From NCBI GenBank assembly GCA_029782145.1, contig JAKOVH010000030.1, positions 186,001 through 250,000 on the forward strand: DNA of 64,000 nucleotides. The letters run 5' to 3'. The translations under genes and the position numbers were made by a program. The notes below the pieces were generated by a model that did no database searches, was not told the DNA's origin, and saw only the letters and a program-made list of their open reading frames with translations. Below, piece by piece: positions 43,748 through 52,748 of this stretch. Origin of the DNA: Actinomycetes bacterium (GTDB lineage: Bacteria; Actinomycetota; Acidimicrobiia; Acidimicrobiales; Acidimicrobilacustridaceae). Within the stretch, counting starts at the first letter, position 1. Each line of letters opens with the position of its first letter.

Positions 43748-44559
43748 GCGCTCCGAGCGGGCAGAGTGCCGACGGTGTGCTGATCGACGCGGCCGACGGC
43801 GTGCTGCGCATCCGCCTCGACCGGCCCGAGCGCAAGAACGCCCTGCCGCCGGCCGGCGTCGTGCGCATCGTGCGCGCCCTCGAGGACGCCTCGACCGACG
43901 AGTCGCTGCGGGCGGTGCTGCTGAGCAGCACCAGCGGCGACTTCTGCACCGGCGCCGACTGGGTCTCCACCAACGTGGCGGGTGGCCCCAAGCCCCGCAC
44001 CGGCAGCATCCAGCGGCGCACGCCGGTGCAGGCCCACCGGCTCATCGAGGTCATCACCGAGGTGCAGCTGCCCGTGGTGGCCGCCGTGCGGGGCTGGGCC
44101 GCGGGGCTCGGCTGCCAGCTCGCGCTCGCCGCCGACTTCACCGTGGCCGCCGACGACGCCCGCCTCTGGGAGCCGTTCCTGCAGCGGGGCTTCACCCCGG
44201 ACAGCGGCGCCACCTGGCTGCTGCCCCGCCTCGTCGGGGTCGCCCGGGCCAAGGAGCTGCTGCTGCTCGGCCGCACGCTCACCGGGGCCGAGGCCGCCGA
44301 ATGGGCGCTCATCCACCGGGCCGTGCCCGACGCCGAGCTCGACGCCACCGTCGACGAGCTCGTCGCCCGCCTCGCCTCGGGCCCCACGGTGGCCATCGGG
44401 CTGACCAAGCGGCTGGTGCACCGCGCCCTCGACAGCTCGTTGGCCGACGCCCTCGAGGCCGAGGCCAACGGCCTGGAGCTGTCGTCGCGCGCCGCCGACT
44501 TCAAAGAGGGCCTCGCCGCGTTCCGCGAGGGCCGACCGCCCGGGTTCACGGGCCGCTAG
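43744..44559 (+). CDS. Enoyl-CoA hydratase/isomerase family protein
   Basis: This 271-residue crotonase has an entry DRPERKNALPP, a first oxyanion-hole loop CTGADW, and GWAAGLGCQLALAADFTVAADDARLWEPFLQRGFTPDSGATWLL. Gln replaces the first catalytic Glu and WEPFLQRG carries an E at the second. It probably acts on a CoA ester of the substrate handled by the operon. GTG start overlaps the dehydrogenase stop; the next crotonase starts 23 bases after its stop with GGAGA upstream. Confidence 0.9.
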   Translation: MSAPSGQSADGVLIDAADGVLRIRLDRPERKNALPPAGVVRIVRALEDASTDESLRAVLLSSTSGDFCTGADWVSTNVAGGPKPRTGSIQRRTPVQAHRLIEVITEVQLPVVAAVRGWAAGLGCQLALAADFTVAADDARLWEPFLQRGFTPDSGATWLLPRLVGVARAKELLLLGRTLTGAEAAEWALIHRAVPDAELDATVDELVARLASGPTVAIGLTKRLVHRALDSSLADALEAEANGLELSSRAADFKEGLAAFREGRPPGFTGR

Positions 44560-44582
44560 GGCCACGACCAGGAGACCCGCCC

Positions 44583-45386
44583 ATGGACTTCGACTTCATC
44601 ACCTACGAGGTGGCCGACCGCACGGCCACCATCACGCTCGACCGGCCCGAGGCCCTCAACGCCCTCAGCCCCGAGATGATCCGCGAGCTGCGCACCGCCT
44701 ACGACGCGGCCGAGGCCGACGACGACGTGTGGACCCTGCTCGTCACCGCCAACGGCCGGGCCTTCTGCACCGGCGCCGACGTGGGTGAGATCCCCGAGGA
44801 CGGCCGGGTCGTCTACGAGGAGCCCTACCTGTCGACCTTCCCGCAGTGGGAGGCGCCCCAGGAGGGCACCCCGCCGTTCCGCACCATGACGAAGCCGATC
44901 GTCGTGGCGGTGCAGGGCATCTGCTGCGGTGCCGGGCTCGACTGGGTCACCACCGGCGACATCGTCATCTGCTCCGACCAGGCCACCTTCTTCGACCCCC
45001 ACGTCAGCATCGGCCTGGTGTCGGCCCGTGAGGTCGTCCGCCTGGCCCGGGCGCTGCCGACCCACATCGCCATGCGCATGGCCCTCATGGGCAAGCACGA
45101 GCGCATGCCGGCCCAGCGGGCCTACGAGCTCGGCCTGGTGTCGGAGGTCGTCGAGCACGACCGGCTCCTCGAGCGGGCCCGGGAGATCGCCGCCACGGTG
45201 AACCGCAACGCGCCGCTGGCCGTGCGCGGCACCCGGCTCGCCATCCGCCGGGGCCTCGACCTGCCCATGTACGAGGCCGAGGTGCTGGCCGAGGCCATGC
45301 GGGAGCGCGTGGTGCGCACCGACGACGCCAAGGAGGGCCCGACCGCCTTCATGGAGAAGCGCGAGCCGCGGTGGACGTGCCGATGA
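44583..45386 (+). CDS. Crotonase-fold protein with atypical active site
   Basis: This 267-residue crotonase has CTGADVGEI and QGICCGAGLDWVTTGDIVICSDQATFFDPHVSIGL. Asp stands where the first catalytic Glu is expected and His where the second is (by eye). The same FFD(P/S)HV phrase recurs in the crotonases at 33331 and 45383. It may have lyase or ring-cleavage chemistry rather than hydration. ATG at 44583 follows GGAGA by five bases and its stop overlaps the next gene (ATGA). Confidence 0.88.
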   Translation: MDFDFITYEVADRTATITLDRPEALNALSPEMIRELRTAYDAAEADDDVWTLLVTANGRAFCTGADVGEIPEDGRVVYEEPYLSTFPQWEAPQEGTPPFRTMTKPIVVAVQGICCGAGLDWVTTGDIVICSDQATFFDPHVSIGLVSAREVVRLARALPTHIAMRMALMGKHERMPAQRAYELGLVSEVVEHDRLLERAREIAATVNRNAPLAVRGTRLAIRRGLDLPMYEAEVLAEAMRERVVRTDDAKEGPTAFMEKREPRWTCR

Positions 45387-46171
45387 GCGAGGGCCCGCAG
45401 TTCGAGACGATCGTCTACGAGACCTCCGCCGACAAGGTCGCCACCATCACGCTGAACCGGCCCGAGGTGCTCAACGCCTTCGACCGCCAGATGTGCGAGG
45501 AGATGCGGGCCGCCTGGAAGCTGGTGAAGGACGACCCCGACGTGCACGCGGTGGTGCTGCGGGCCGCGGGGGAGCGGGCCTTCTCCGCCGGGCTCGACAC
45601 CAAGAAGAGCTACGGCCAGCCCGACGACATCTGGAACCACGAGGACCCCGGCGAGCTGCTCAGCCCCAAGTGGCAGCAGTGCTGGAAGCCGGTGGTGTGC
45701 GCGGTGCACGGCATCTGCACGGCCGGCGCGTTCTACTTCGTCAACGAGGCCGACATCGTCATCTGCTCGCCCGACGCCACCTTCTTCGACTCCCACGTCA
45801 CCTACGGGCTCGTCTCGGCGCTGGAGCCGGTGGGCCTCATGCGCAAGGTCGGCCTGGCCGAGACGCTGCGCATCGCCCTGTCGGGCAACGACGAGCGGGT
45901 CACCGCCGAGACGGCCCTGCGCATCAGCCTGGTCACCGAGATCGTCGAGCGCGACCGGCTGTGGGACCGGGCCCACGAGATCGCCGCCGGCATCGCCCGC
46001 AAGCCCAGCTCGGCCACCCAGGGCACGGTGCGGGCCATCTGGGAGTCGCTCGACCGGCCGTATCGCGCCGCCATGCAGCAGGGCCTGATCTACACGCGCG
46101 TCGGCAACCCCATCGGCCAGGCCGAGGTGGCCGAGAAGGGCCCCGACCGGCCCGAGCCGAGGTCCCGGTGA
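45383..46171 (+). CDS. Crotonase-fold protein with atypical active site
   Basis: This 262-residue crotonase has SAGLDTKKSYGQPDD, GICTAGAFYFVNEADIVIC and FFDSHVTYGLVSALEPVGLM. Both hydratase glutamates are again replaced, as in the protein at 33331, which is its nearest local relative by phrase. ATG at 45383 is preferred over an upstream GTG because it forms an ATGA overlap. The stop overlaps the ligase GTG. Confidence 0.88.
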   Translation: MSEGPQFETIVYETSADKVATITLNRPEVLNAFDRQMCEEMRAAWKLVKDDPDVHAVVLRAAGERAFSAGLDTKKSYGQPDDIWNHEDPGELLSPKWQQCWKPVVCAVHGICTAGAFYFVNEADIVICSPDATFFDSHVTYGLVSALEPVGLMRKVGLAETLRIALSGNDERVTAETALRISLVTEIVERDRLWDRAHEIAAGIARKPSSATQGTVRAIWESLDRPYRAAMQQGLIYTRVGNPIGQAEVAEKGPDRPEPRSR

Positions 46172-47697
46172 CCGACGCCGAGCCCGCGGCGCCGGCCGAG
46201 GCCCCGCCCGCCGATGCCGCCGAGCCCGACGAGCTGCCCGAGCTGAGCCGGCGCATCGCCGCCGTGCTCGCCCTCGACCCGGCCGCGCCGGCGGTGGAGT
46301 TCGAGGGCCGGTGGCGCACCTGGGGCGAGCTCCGGGCCGCCGCCGACGCCGTCGCCGCCCACGTCGTGCCGGGCGCCCGGGTCGGGCTCATGCTGCGGAA
46401 CCGCCCCGCCCAGCTCGGTCTGCTGCTCGGCCTGCTGCGCGCCGGCGCCTGCGTGGTGGCCATCAACCCGGGCCGGGGCTACGAGCGGGTGAAGGCCGAC
46501 CTCGCCGCCCTCGACGTTCCCGTGCTGGCCGGCAGCCCCGACGACCTGGCCACGTTCGGCCCGAGCAGCGCCGCCCTGCTGCGTCTGGCGAGCGCCGAGC
46601 TGGGCACCGTCACCGCCCAGGGCACCGCGCCCGACCTGGCCGGCCAGCTCAACCCGGGTGTGGCGGTGGAGATGCTCACCAGCGGCACCACCGGCCCACC
46701 CAAGCGGGTGCCGCTCTCCTACGACACCTTCGTGCAGGTGCTGATCGGGGCCAAGCACTACGAGAGGAACGCCGCCAACGAGGTGCGGCTGCGCTCGGGC
46801 GTCGCCATCGTCAACGCCCCGCTCGTGCACGTCGGCGGCCTGTTCCGGGTGCTGCAGTGCGTCAACGACGGCCGCTCGTTCTGCCTGCTCGAGCGCTTCA
46901 CCGTCGAGGGCTGGGTCGACGCCGTGCGCCGCCACCGGCCCAAGACGGTGAGCCTGGTGCCCGCCGCCCTGCGCATGGTGCTCGAGGCCGACCTCGACCC
47001 CGCCGACCTGGCCAGCATCCGCTCGGTCATCTCCGGCACCGCACCGCTGTCGCCCGACGACGCCGACGCCTTCTTCCGGGCCTACGGCGTCCCCGTGCTC
47101 ATCTCCTACGGGGCCACTGAGTTCGGCGGCGGGGTCGCGGGCTGGAACCTGGCCGACCACCAGCGCTTCTGGGCCACCAAGCGGGGGAGCGTGGGCCGGG
47201 CCCACGCCGGGTGCGAGCTGCGCGTGGTCGACGCCGGCACCGGCGAGGTGCTGGGCCCCGACGAGGAGGGCCTGCTCGAGGTGAAGGCCGGCCACATCGG
47301 CGACGGGCGGAGCTGGCAGCGCACCACCGACCTGGCCCGCATCGACGCCGACGGCTTCCTCTACGTGGTCGGCCGGGCCGACCAGGCCATCATCCGGGGC
47401 GGCTTCAAGGTCATCCCCGACACTGTGCGCGAGGCGCTCGAGAGCGACCCGCGCGTGCGCGGCGCGGCGGTGGTGGGCCGCGACGACGCCCGCCTCGGCG
47501 AGGTGCCGGTGGCCGCCGTCGAGCTGCGCGCCGGCGCCGACCCGGCAACCGCCGACGAGCTGCTCGACGCCGCCGCCGTCCGCCTGGCCCGCTACGAGCT
47601 GCCCGTCGAGCTGCGCGTGGTCGAGACCCTGCCGCGCACCCCTTCGGGCAAGGTCGACCTGCCCGCCGTGCGAGAGCTGCTGACCGGGGAGCACTGA
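46168..47697 (+). CDS. AMP-forming acyl-CoA ligase family protein
   Basis: This 509-residue ANL enzyme has an acidic, Ala/Pro-rich N-terminal tail (about 25 residues), the P-loop variant [39 protein letters not shown] and LPRTPSGKVDLPAVRE with the catalytic Lys. The replacement of KG by KR after GPP and missing WYRTGD phrase (here WQRTTDLARID) are mild departures. It would activate a carboxylic acid as CoA ester. GTG start overlaps the preceding stop, and its stop overlaps the next ATG (TGATG). Confidence 0.92.
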   Translation: MTDAEPAAPAEAPPADAAEPDELPELSRRIAAVLALDPAAPAVEFEGRWRTWGELRAAADAVAAHVVPGARVGLMLRNRPAQLGLLLGLLRAGACVVAINPGRGYERVKADLAALDVPVLAGSPDDLATFGPSSAALLRLASAELGTVTAQGTAPDLAGQLNPGVAVEMLTSGTTGPPKRVPLSYDTFVQVLIGAKHYERNAANEVRLRSGVAIVNAPLVHVGGLFRVLQCVNDGRSFCLLERFTVEGWVDAVRRHRPKTVSLVPAALRMVLEADLDPADLASIRSVISGTAPLSPDDADAFFRAYGVPVLISYGATEFGGGVAGWNLADHQRFWATKRGSVGRAHAGCELRVVDAGTGEVLGPDEEGLLEVKAGHIGDGRSWQRTTDLARIDADGFLYVVGRADQAIIRGGFKVIPDTVREALESDPRVRGAAVVGRDDARLGEVPVAAVELRAGADPATADELLDAAAVRLARYELPVELRVVETLPRTPSGKVDLPAVRELLTGEH

Positions 47698-48899
47698 TGG
47701 ACCTGACCTACAGCGCCGACGACGAGGCCTTCCGTGCCGAGGTGCGGGCCTGGCTCGAGGTGGAGGTGCCGAAGCACGGGCCGCCGCCCCCACCTGGCGA
47801 CTGGCCGGCCCGCCGCGCCTACGACACCGCGTGGCAGCGCAAGCTCCACGACGCCGGCTACGCCGGGCTGCACTGGCCCGCCGAGTTCGGGGGCAGGGGC
47901 CTGCCCGTCACCCAGCAGCTGGTGTACCTCGAGGAGTACGCCCGGGCCGACGCGCCCTACATCAGCGTGAACTTCGTGGGCCTCATGCACGCCGGGCCCA
48001 CCCTCATCGCCGAGGGCACCGACGAGCAGCGGGCGTTCCACCTGCCCAAGATCCTCAAGGGCGAGAGCATCTGGGCCCAGGGCTTCTCCGAGCCCGAGGC
48101 CGGCTCCGACCTGGCGTCGCTGCGCACCCGGGCGGTGCGCGAGGGCGACGAGTACGTCGTCAACGGCCAGAAGATCTGGAGCACACGCGCCCACGTCGCC
48201 GACTACTGCGAGCTGCTGGTGCGCACCGATCCCGACGCCCCCAAGCACAAGGGCATCAGCTGGCTGATCCTCGACATGCACCAGCCCGGCGTCGAGGTGC
48301 GGCCCATGAAGACGATCGACGGCGAGAGCCACTTCTGCGAGGTGTTCTTCACCGACGCCCGGGTGCCGGTCACGAACCTGGTCGGCGCCGAGAACGACGG
48401 CTGGCGGGTCACCAACGTCACCCTGCGCTTCGAGCGGGGCACCGCCTTCGCCCAGCACATCATCAACCTGCGCACCCAGCTGCGGCGCCTGGTGCGCATG
48501 GCCCAGCAGATCCCGGCCTCGGAGGGCGCCGGCACGGCGTGGGACGACCCGACGCTGCGCACGAAGGTCGGCCACCTCCAGGCCAGCGTCGACGCCCTGT
48601 GGCGCATGACCCAGAAGGGCATCGCCGACGCCGAGGCCACCGGCATGCCGTCGCCGTCGGGCTCGGCGGTGAAGCTGCGCTTCAGCGAGCTGAGCCAGGA
48701 GCTGAGCGAGCTGGCCGTGGCCGTGCTGGGCGACCTCGCCCTCGCCGGCGTGCGCATCGACGGCATCGACGGCATCGACGGCGTGGAGGTGGCCCGCGAG
48801 TACCTGTGGTCGCTGCAGTACACGATCGCCGCGGGCACCTCCCAGATCCAGCGCAACCTGATCGCCGAGCGCATCCTCGGCCTGCCGAGGTCCCGGTAG
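47697..48899 (+). CDS. Acyl-CoA dehydrogenase
   Basis: This 400-residue FAD enzyme would introduce the alpha-beta double bond in acyl-CoA. Recognisable are HWPAEFGGRGLP, WAQGFSEPEAGSDLA, VNGQKIWSTRAH and the C-terminal IAAGTSQIQRNLIAERILGLPR. A short repeat GIDGIDGIDG-like phrase (DGIDGIDGVE) occurs near residue 357. In the YEGT position Ala replaces Glu, as in FadE subfamilies that use a Glu in the middle domain. Upstream overlap with the ligase (TGATG) and downstream CoA-transferase place it in the nine-gene operon. Confidence 0.93.
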   Translation: MDLTYSADDEAFRAEVRAWLEVEVPKHGPPPPPGDWPARRAYDTAWQRKLHDAGYAGLHWPAEFGGRGLPVTQQLVYLEEYARADAPYISVNFVGLMHAGPTLIAEGTDEQRAFHLPKILKGESIWAQGFSEPEAGSDLASLRTRAVREGDEYVVNGQKIWSTRAHVADYCELLVRTDPDAPKHKGISWLILDMHQPGVEVRPMKTIDGESHFCEVFFTDARVPVTNLVGAENDGWRVTNVTLRFERGTAFAQHIINLRTQLRRLVRMAQQIPASEGAGTAWDDPTLRTKVGHLQASVDALWRMTQKGIADAEATGMPSPSGSAVKLRFSELSQELSELAVAVLGDLALAGVRIDGIDGIDGVEVAREYLWSLQYTIAAGTSQIQRNLIAERILGLPRSR

Positions 48900-48915
48900 C
48901 GAGGGGAGGGGCGGC

Positions 48916-50100
48916 GTGCAGCAGGTGCTCGAAGGGGTGCGGGTGCTCGACTACGGGCGGTTCATCGCCGCCCCGTGGTGCAGCGCCATCCTGGCCGACA
49001 TGGGCGCCGACGTGATCCGCGTCGAGAAGCGCGAGGGCGGCGAGGACCGCTGGGTGCAGGCCGTCACCGACGGCGGCGAGGGCGGCACCTTCCTGCAGTG
49101 CAACCGCAACAAGCGCTCGCTCACCCTCGACTCCACCACCCCCGAGGGCGCCGAGGTCACCCGGCGCCTCGTCGAGGGCGCCGACGTCGTCATCGCCAAC
49201 ATGCCGGCCGCCGCCATGCGGGCCAGCGGGCTCGACTACGACACGCTGCGGGCGATCAAGCCCGACATCGTCCTGGCCAGCGCCACGGCCTACGGCGAGG
49301 GCGGCCCCTACAGCGACCGGGTCGGCTTCGACGGCACCGGCCAGGTGATGTCCGGCGCGGTGTGGCGCCAGGGCCTGCCCGACCAGCCCATCCGCACCGC
49401 CGTGCCCTACGCCGACTTCGGCACGGCCATGACCCTCGCCATCGGCGTGATGATGGCGCTCTACCACCGCCAGCGCACCGGCGAGGGCCAGCACGTCGAG
49501 GGCGCCCTGCTGCCCACCGCGCTCATGATGTCCAACGCCTTCCTCATCGAGCGCGACCTGCTCGGCGTGGAGAAGCCGCGCATGGGCAACCGGGGCACGT
49601 CGGTGGCGCCGTGCGACCTCTACCGGGTGAGCGACGGGTGGGTGCTCGTGCAGATCGCCGGGCCACCGATGTTCAAGCGGTGGTGCCGGCTGGTGGGCCG
49701 CGAGGAGCTCTTCGACGACCCCCGCTTCGCCGACGACGACCTGCGCTGGGAGCACGGCGACGAGCTCAACGACATCATGCAGGCCTGGTGCGACGGCAAG
49801 ACCAAGGCCGAGGCCATGGCCCTGCTGGAGGCGGCCAAGCTGCCCGCCGCGCCGCTGCTGTCGCCCCAGGAGGTGCTCGACGACCCCCACGTCGAGGCCA
49901 TGGGCTACCTCGAGCGGGTGCCGTTCCCCGGCGCCTCCAAGCCGGTGCCCATCCTGGAGACGCCGTTTCGGATGTCGGCCACGCCCGGCACGATCCGCAC
50001 CCGGGCCCCGCTGCTCGGCGAGCACACCGACGAGATCCTGGCCGAGGTCGGCTACGGCGCCGACGAGGTGGCCGACCTGCGGGCCCGGGGGATCGTGTGA
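48916..50100 (+). CDS. CaiB/BaiF family CoA-transferase (type III)
   Basis: This 394-residue type III CoA-transferase would move CoA between acids. VLEGVRVLDYGRFIAAPWCS is the N-terminal signature and the catalytic Asp is in VPYADFGTA (D167), close to Asp169 of formyl-CoA transferase. It has the interlocked-dimer length of the family. The GTG at 48916 has GAGGGGAGGGGC upstream as ribosome-binding site and its stop overlaps the next gene's GTG. Confidence 0.93.
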   Translation: MQQVLEGVRVLDYGRFIAAPWCSAILADMGADVIRVEKREGGEDRWVQAVTDGGEGGTFLQCNRNKRSLTLDSTTPEGAEVTRRLVEGADVVIANMPAAAMRASGLDYDTLRAIKPDIVLASATAYGEGGPYSDRVGFDGTGQVMSGAVWRQGLPDQPIRTAVPYADFGTAMTLAIGVMMALYHRQRTGEGQHVEGALLPTALMMSNAFLIERDLLGVEKPRMGNRGTSVAPCDLYRVSDGWVLVQIAGPPMFKRWCRLVGREELFDDPRFADDDLRWEHGDELNDIMQAWCDGKTKAEAMALLEAAKLPAAPLLSPQEVLDDPHVEAMGYLERVPFPGASKPVPILETPFRMSATPGTIRTRAPLLGEHTDEILAEVGYGADEVADLRARGIV

Positions 50101-51836
50101 CGCCAGCGTCGCAGGTGCTGCCGGAGCCGCTCACCCTTCCCGCGCTGGTGCGGCGCAACGCCGCCGAGCACGGCGCCAAGGCGCTGATCGTCACCGACGA
50201 GGCCTCGATCAGCCACGCCGAGCTCGACACCGACAGCCGGGCCGTCGCCGCCCGGCTGGTGGCCGCCGGCGTGGGACGGGGCTCCCGGGTCGGGCTGCTG
50301 GCGCCCAACGGCATCGGCTGGGCCGTCACCGCGGTGGCCGCCTGGCGGGTCGGTGCCGTGGTGGTGCCGCTGAGCACCCTGCTGCGGCCACCCGAGCTGG
50401 CGGCCCAGCTGCAGATCGCCGGTGTGAGCCACCTCCTGCTGACGGGGAGCTTCCGGGGGCGCTCGTACCCCGACGACCTCGACGCGGCCGCGCCCGGCGT
50501 CGTCGCCCTCACCGCCGTCGGCGACCGCCACCCGGCGCTGCCCGACCTGCAGCGGGTGTGGCTCCTCGACGAGCTGCCGAGCGCGGCGGTCGCGCCCGAG
50601 CTGGTCGACGCCCTCGAGCAGGCCGTGCGCCCCGCCGACGACCTGTGCGTGCTGTTCACCTCGGGCAGCCGCGGCGCGCCCAAGGGCACGGTGCACACCC
50701 ACGACAGCGCCCTGCACGCGGTGGCCGACAGCCTGCCCGTGCGCTGCCTCGGCGCCGACGACCGCCTCTACATCCCCATGCCGTTCTTCTGGACCGGTGG
50801 GCTCTCCATGGGCCTGCTCTCCACCCTGGTGGCCGGCGCCACCCTGCTCACCGAGGCGGTGCCCGGGCCCGAGCGCACCCTCGCCCTGCTGGAGCGGGAG
50901 CAGGTCACCCTTTTCCGTGGCTGGCCCGACCAGGCCGCCGCCCTCGCCGCCCACCCGCGCTTCGCCGCCACCGACCTGTCGCAGCTGAAGGCCGGCAGCC
51001 TGGCCGCCGTGCTGCCGCCCGGGCTGCGCCCCGCGCCCGGGGCCCGCTCGAACCTGTTCGGCATGACCGAGACCTTCGGCACCTACGCCGGTGACCGCCT
51101 CGACACCGACCTGCCTCCCGGCAAGCAGGGGAGCTGCGGCCGGCCCTTCCCCGGTGTCGAAGTGCAGGTGGTCGATCCCGAGAGCGGGTCGCTGGTGGCG
51201 GCCGGTGCCACCGGCGAGATCTGCGTGCGGGGCCGCAACGTGATGCGGGCCATCTGCGGGCGCACCCGCGACGAGACCTTCATCGCCGACGGCTGGTACC
51301 GCACCGGCGACCTCGGCCGCCTCGACGCCGACGGCTACCTGTGGTTCGAGGGCCGGGTCGACGACATGTTCAAGGTCAAGGGCGCCACGGTGTACCCGGC
51401 CGAGGTCGAGGCCGCTCTGCGGTCGCTGCCCGGCGTGCAGCAGGCCCACGTCACCGACGTCCGCCCCCTCCCTCCCACCTCTCCCGACGACTCTCCCGGC
51501 TCTCCCGCCTCTCCCGACCCCCGTTCTGGTGGAGATCTCCAGTCACATGCGCCAGTAGATCTCCACCAGAACGGGGACGGGGTCGAAGCGGCGGCCGGGG
51601 TGGAGGTCGGGGCGCTGGTGGTGTCGACCCGGCCGGCCGAGGAGCTGCGCGCCGAGGTGCGCGAGCGGCTGAGCGCGTTCAAGGTGCCCACCCGCTGGGT
51701 GGTGACCGACACCGCCGACGACGTGCCGCTCACGGCGACGTCGAAGGTCGACAAGGCGGCGCTGCAGGAGCTGCTGCGCCGACACGGACAGCGGGCCGGC
51801 CAGGCCCGCACGCACACAGGGGAGCAACGGGCATGA
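50097..51836 (+). CDS. AMP-forming acyl-CoA ligase carrying an in-frame palindromic insert
   Basis: This 579-residue ANL enzyme has FTSGSRGAPKGTVH, GMTETFGTY, WYRTGDLGRLD, DDMFKVKGATVYPAEVE and the C-terminal catalytic-lysine part LTATSKVDKAALQELL, so the enzyme looks intact. Between AHVTDV (about residue 454) and VEVGALVVS (about 502) there is an extra stretch of about 46 residues rich in Ser, Pro, Asp and Gly. It is encoded by 9-bp repeats plus a family A palindrome (51523-51572), in frame and without stop. GTG at 50097 overlaps the preceding stop. Confidence 0.9.
   Translation: MTPASQVLPEPLTLPALVRRNAAEHGAKALIVTDEASISHAELDTDSRAVAARLVAAGVGRGSRVGLLAPNGIGWAVTAVAAWRVGAVVVPLSTLLRPPELAAQLQIAGVSHLLLTGSFRGRSYPDDLDAAAPGVVALTAVGDRHPALPDLQRVWLLDELPSAAVAPELVDALEQAVRPADDLCVLFTSGSRGAPKGTVHTHDSALHAVADSLPVRCLGADDRLYIPMPFFWTGGLSMGLLSTLVAGATLLTEAVPGPERTLALLEREQVTLFRGWPDQAAALAAHPRFAATDLSQLKAGSLAAVLPPGLRPAPGARSNLFGMTETFGTYAGDRLDTDLPPGKQGSCGRPFPGVEVQVVDPESGSLVAAGATGEICVRGRNVMRAICGRTRDETFIADGWYRTGDLGRLDADGYLWFEGRVDDMFKVKGATVYPAEVEAALRSLPGVQQAHVTDVRPLPPTSPDDSPGSPASPDPRSGGDLQSHAPVDLHQNGDGVEAAAGVEVGALVVSTRPAEELRAEVRERLSAFKVPTRWVVTDTADDVPLTATSKVDKAALQELLRRHGQRAGQARTHTGEQRA
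51481..51519. repeat. 9-bp tandem CTCTCCCGn repeats inside the ligase gene
   Basis: CTCTCCCGG, CTCTCCCGC and CTCTCCCGA follow one another, with a related longer unit before them. They encode SP(G/A/D) steps immediately before the palindrome, giving a proline-rich stretch in the protein. Confidence 0.85.
51523..51572. repeat. Family A palindrome, copy 4, inside a coding sequence
   Basis: Perfect 16-bp arms GTTCTGGTGGAGATCT and AGATCTCCACCAGAAC lie within the acyl-CoA ligase gene. The reading frame passes through without stop, giving an SGGD...DLHQNG peptide. All other family A copies are intergenic. Confidence 0.92.
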
Positions 51837-52663
51837 CACGAGCGATCGACGGCCTGGTGAACGTCGACTTCGGCGACCGGCCGATGCCGGACTGGATGGT
51901 CCGCGTGAAGGACGACTACTTCGGGGGGAAGTTCTCCTTCGAGAGCCCCAGCCTGGAGCAGTTGCTCGAGGAGATGGACGCCCACGGGGTGGAGAAGGCC
52001 ATCCTCATCACCCAGATCAGCGCCACCGGGGGCCGGCCCTTCGAGTTCGTCGAGGCCCGGCCCGACCGCTTCGCCCTCGGCATCGGCGGGTTCGACCTGC
52101 TGCGGCCGATGGAGAACATCCGCAACATCGAGGCGTTCCTGAAGAACCACCCGGTGGCCTACGCCACGGTGGGCCCGAGCTTCTGGGGCGACGGCATGTA
52201 CCCCCCGACCGACCCGGTGTACTTCCCGCTCTACACCAAGTGCTGCGAGTGGGAGCTGCCGCTGTGCATGAACGCCGGCATCCCCGGGCCGCCCATCCCG
52301 GCCGAGCCGCAGAACCCCATCCACCTCGACCGGGTGTGCCAGCGGTTCCCGGAGCTGAAGCTGTCGATGATCCACGGGGCCGAGCCGTGGTGGGACATCG
52401 CCTTCCGGATCATCATGAAGTACAAGAACGTGCGGCTCATGACCTCGGCGTGGTCCCCGAAGCGCCTGCCCGAGTCGCTGCTGCACTTCATGAAGACCCG
52501 GGGGAGGGGCCGGATCATGTTCGCCTCCGACTACCCGGTGCTGCCCATCTCCCGCGTGCTGCCCGAGGCGCTGGCCCTCGACCTGCCCGACGACGTGCGC
52601 GACGAGTGGCTCTACCGCACCGCCGACGAGTTCTTCTTCTCCCACCGGTGGGTCACGGGCTGA
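51833..52663 (+). CDS. Amidohydrolase family protein (Amidohydro_2)
   Basis: This 276-residue TIM-barrel protein is shorter than the four other amidohydrolases in the window. It lacks the N-terminal DxH pair; DFGDRP stands near the start. Later parts are typical: GIGGFDLLRP, LSMIHGAEPWWDIAF (metal-site His) and FASDYPVLPISRV (metal-site Asp). Its reaction on a CoA-derived or free acid product is unknown. It closes the nine-gene operon, with an ATG overlapping the ligase stop and a palindromic terminator five bases after its own stop. Confidence 0.88.
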   Translation: MTRAIDGLVNVDFGDRPMPDWMVRVKDDYFGGKFSFESPSLEQLLEEMDAHGVEKAILITQISATGGRPFEFVEARPDRFALGIGGFDLLRPMENIRNIEAFLKNHPVAYATVGPSFWGDGMYPPTDPVYFPLYTKCCEWELPLCMNAGIPGPPIPAEPQNPIHLDRVCQRFPELKLSMIHGAEPWWDIAFRIIMKYKNVRLMTSAWSPKRLPESLLHFMKTRGRGRIMFASDYPVLPISRVLPEALALDLPDDVRDEWLYRTADEFFFSHRWVTG

Positions 52664-52667
52664 GCCC

Positions 52668-52718
52668 GTACTGGTGGAGGATTCACCCCCGATCCCGGGG
52701 GCGAACCTCCACCAGAAC
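52668..52718. terminator. Family A palindrome, copy 5, at the end of the nine-gene operon
   Basis: Arms CTGGTGGAGG and CCTCCACCAG with inner CCCCCGATCCCGGGGG. It begins five bases after the amidohydrolase stop. The next gene starts 31 bases beyond it. Confidence 0.75.
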
Positions 52719-52748
52719 GGGATGGATGCCGCAGCAAGGAGCGCAATC

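Noticed and set aside
51523-51572. Palindrome inside the ligase as evidence of a broken pseudogene
   Set aside because: The frame is open through it and the C-terminal catalytic lysine region is intact.
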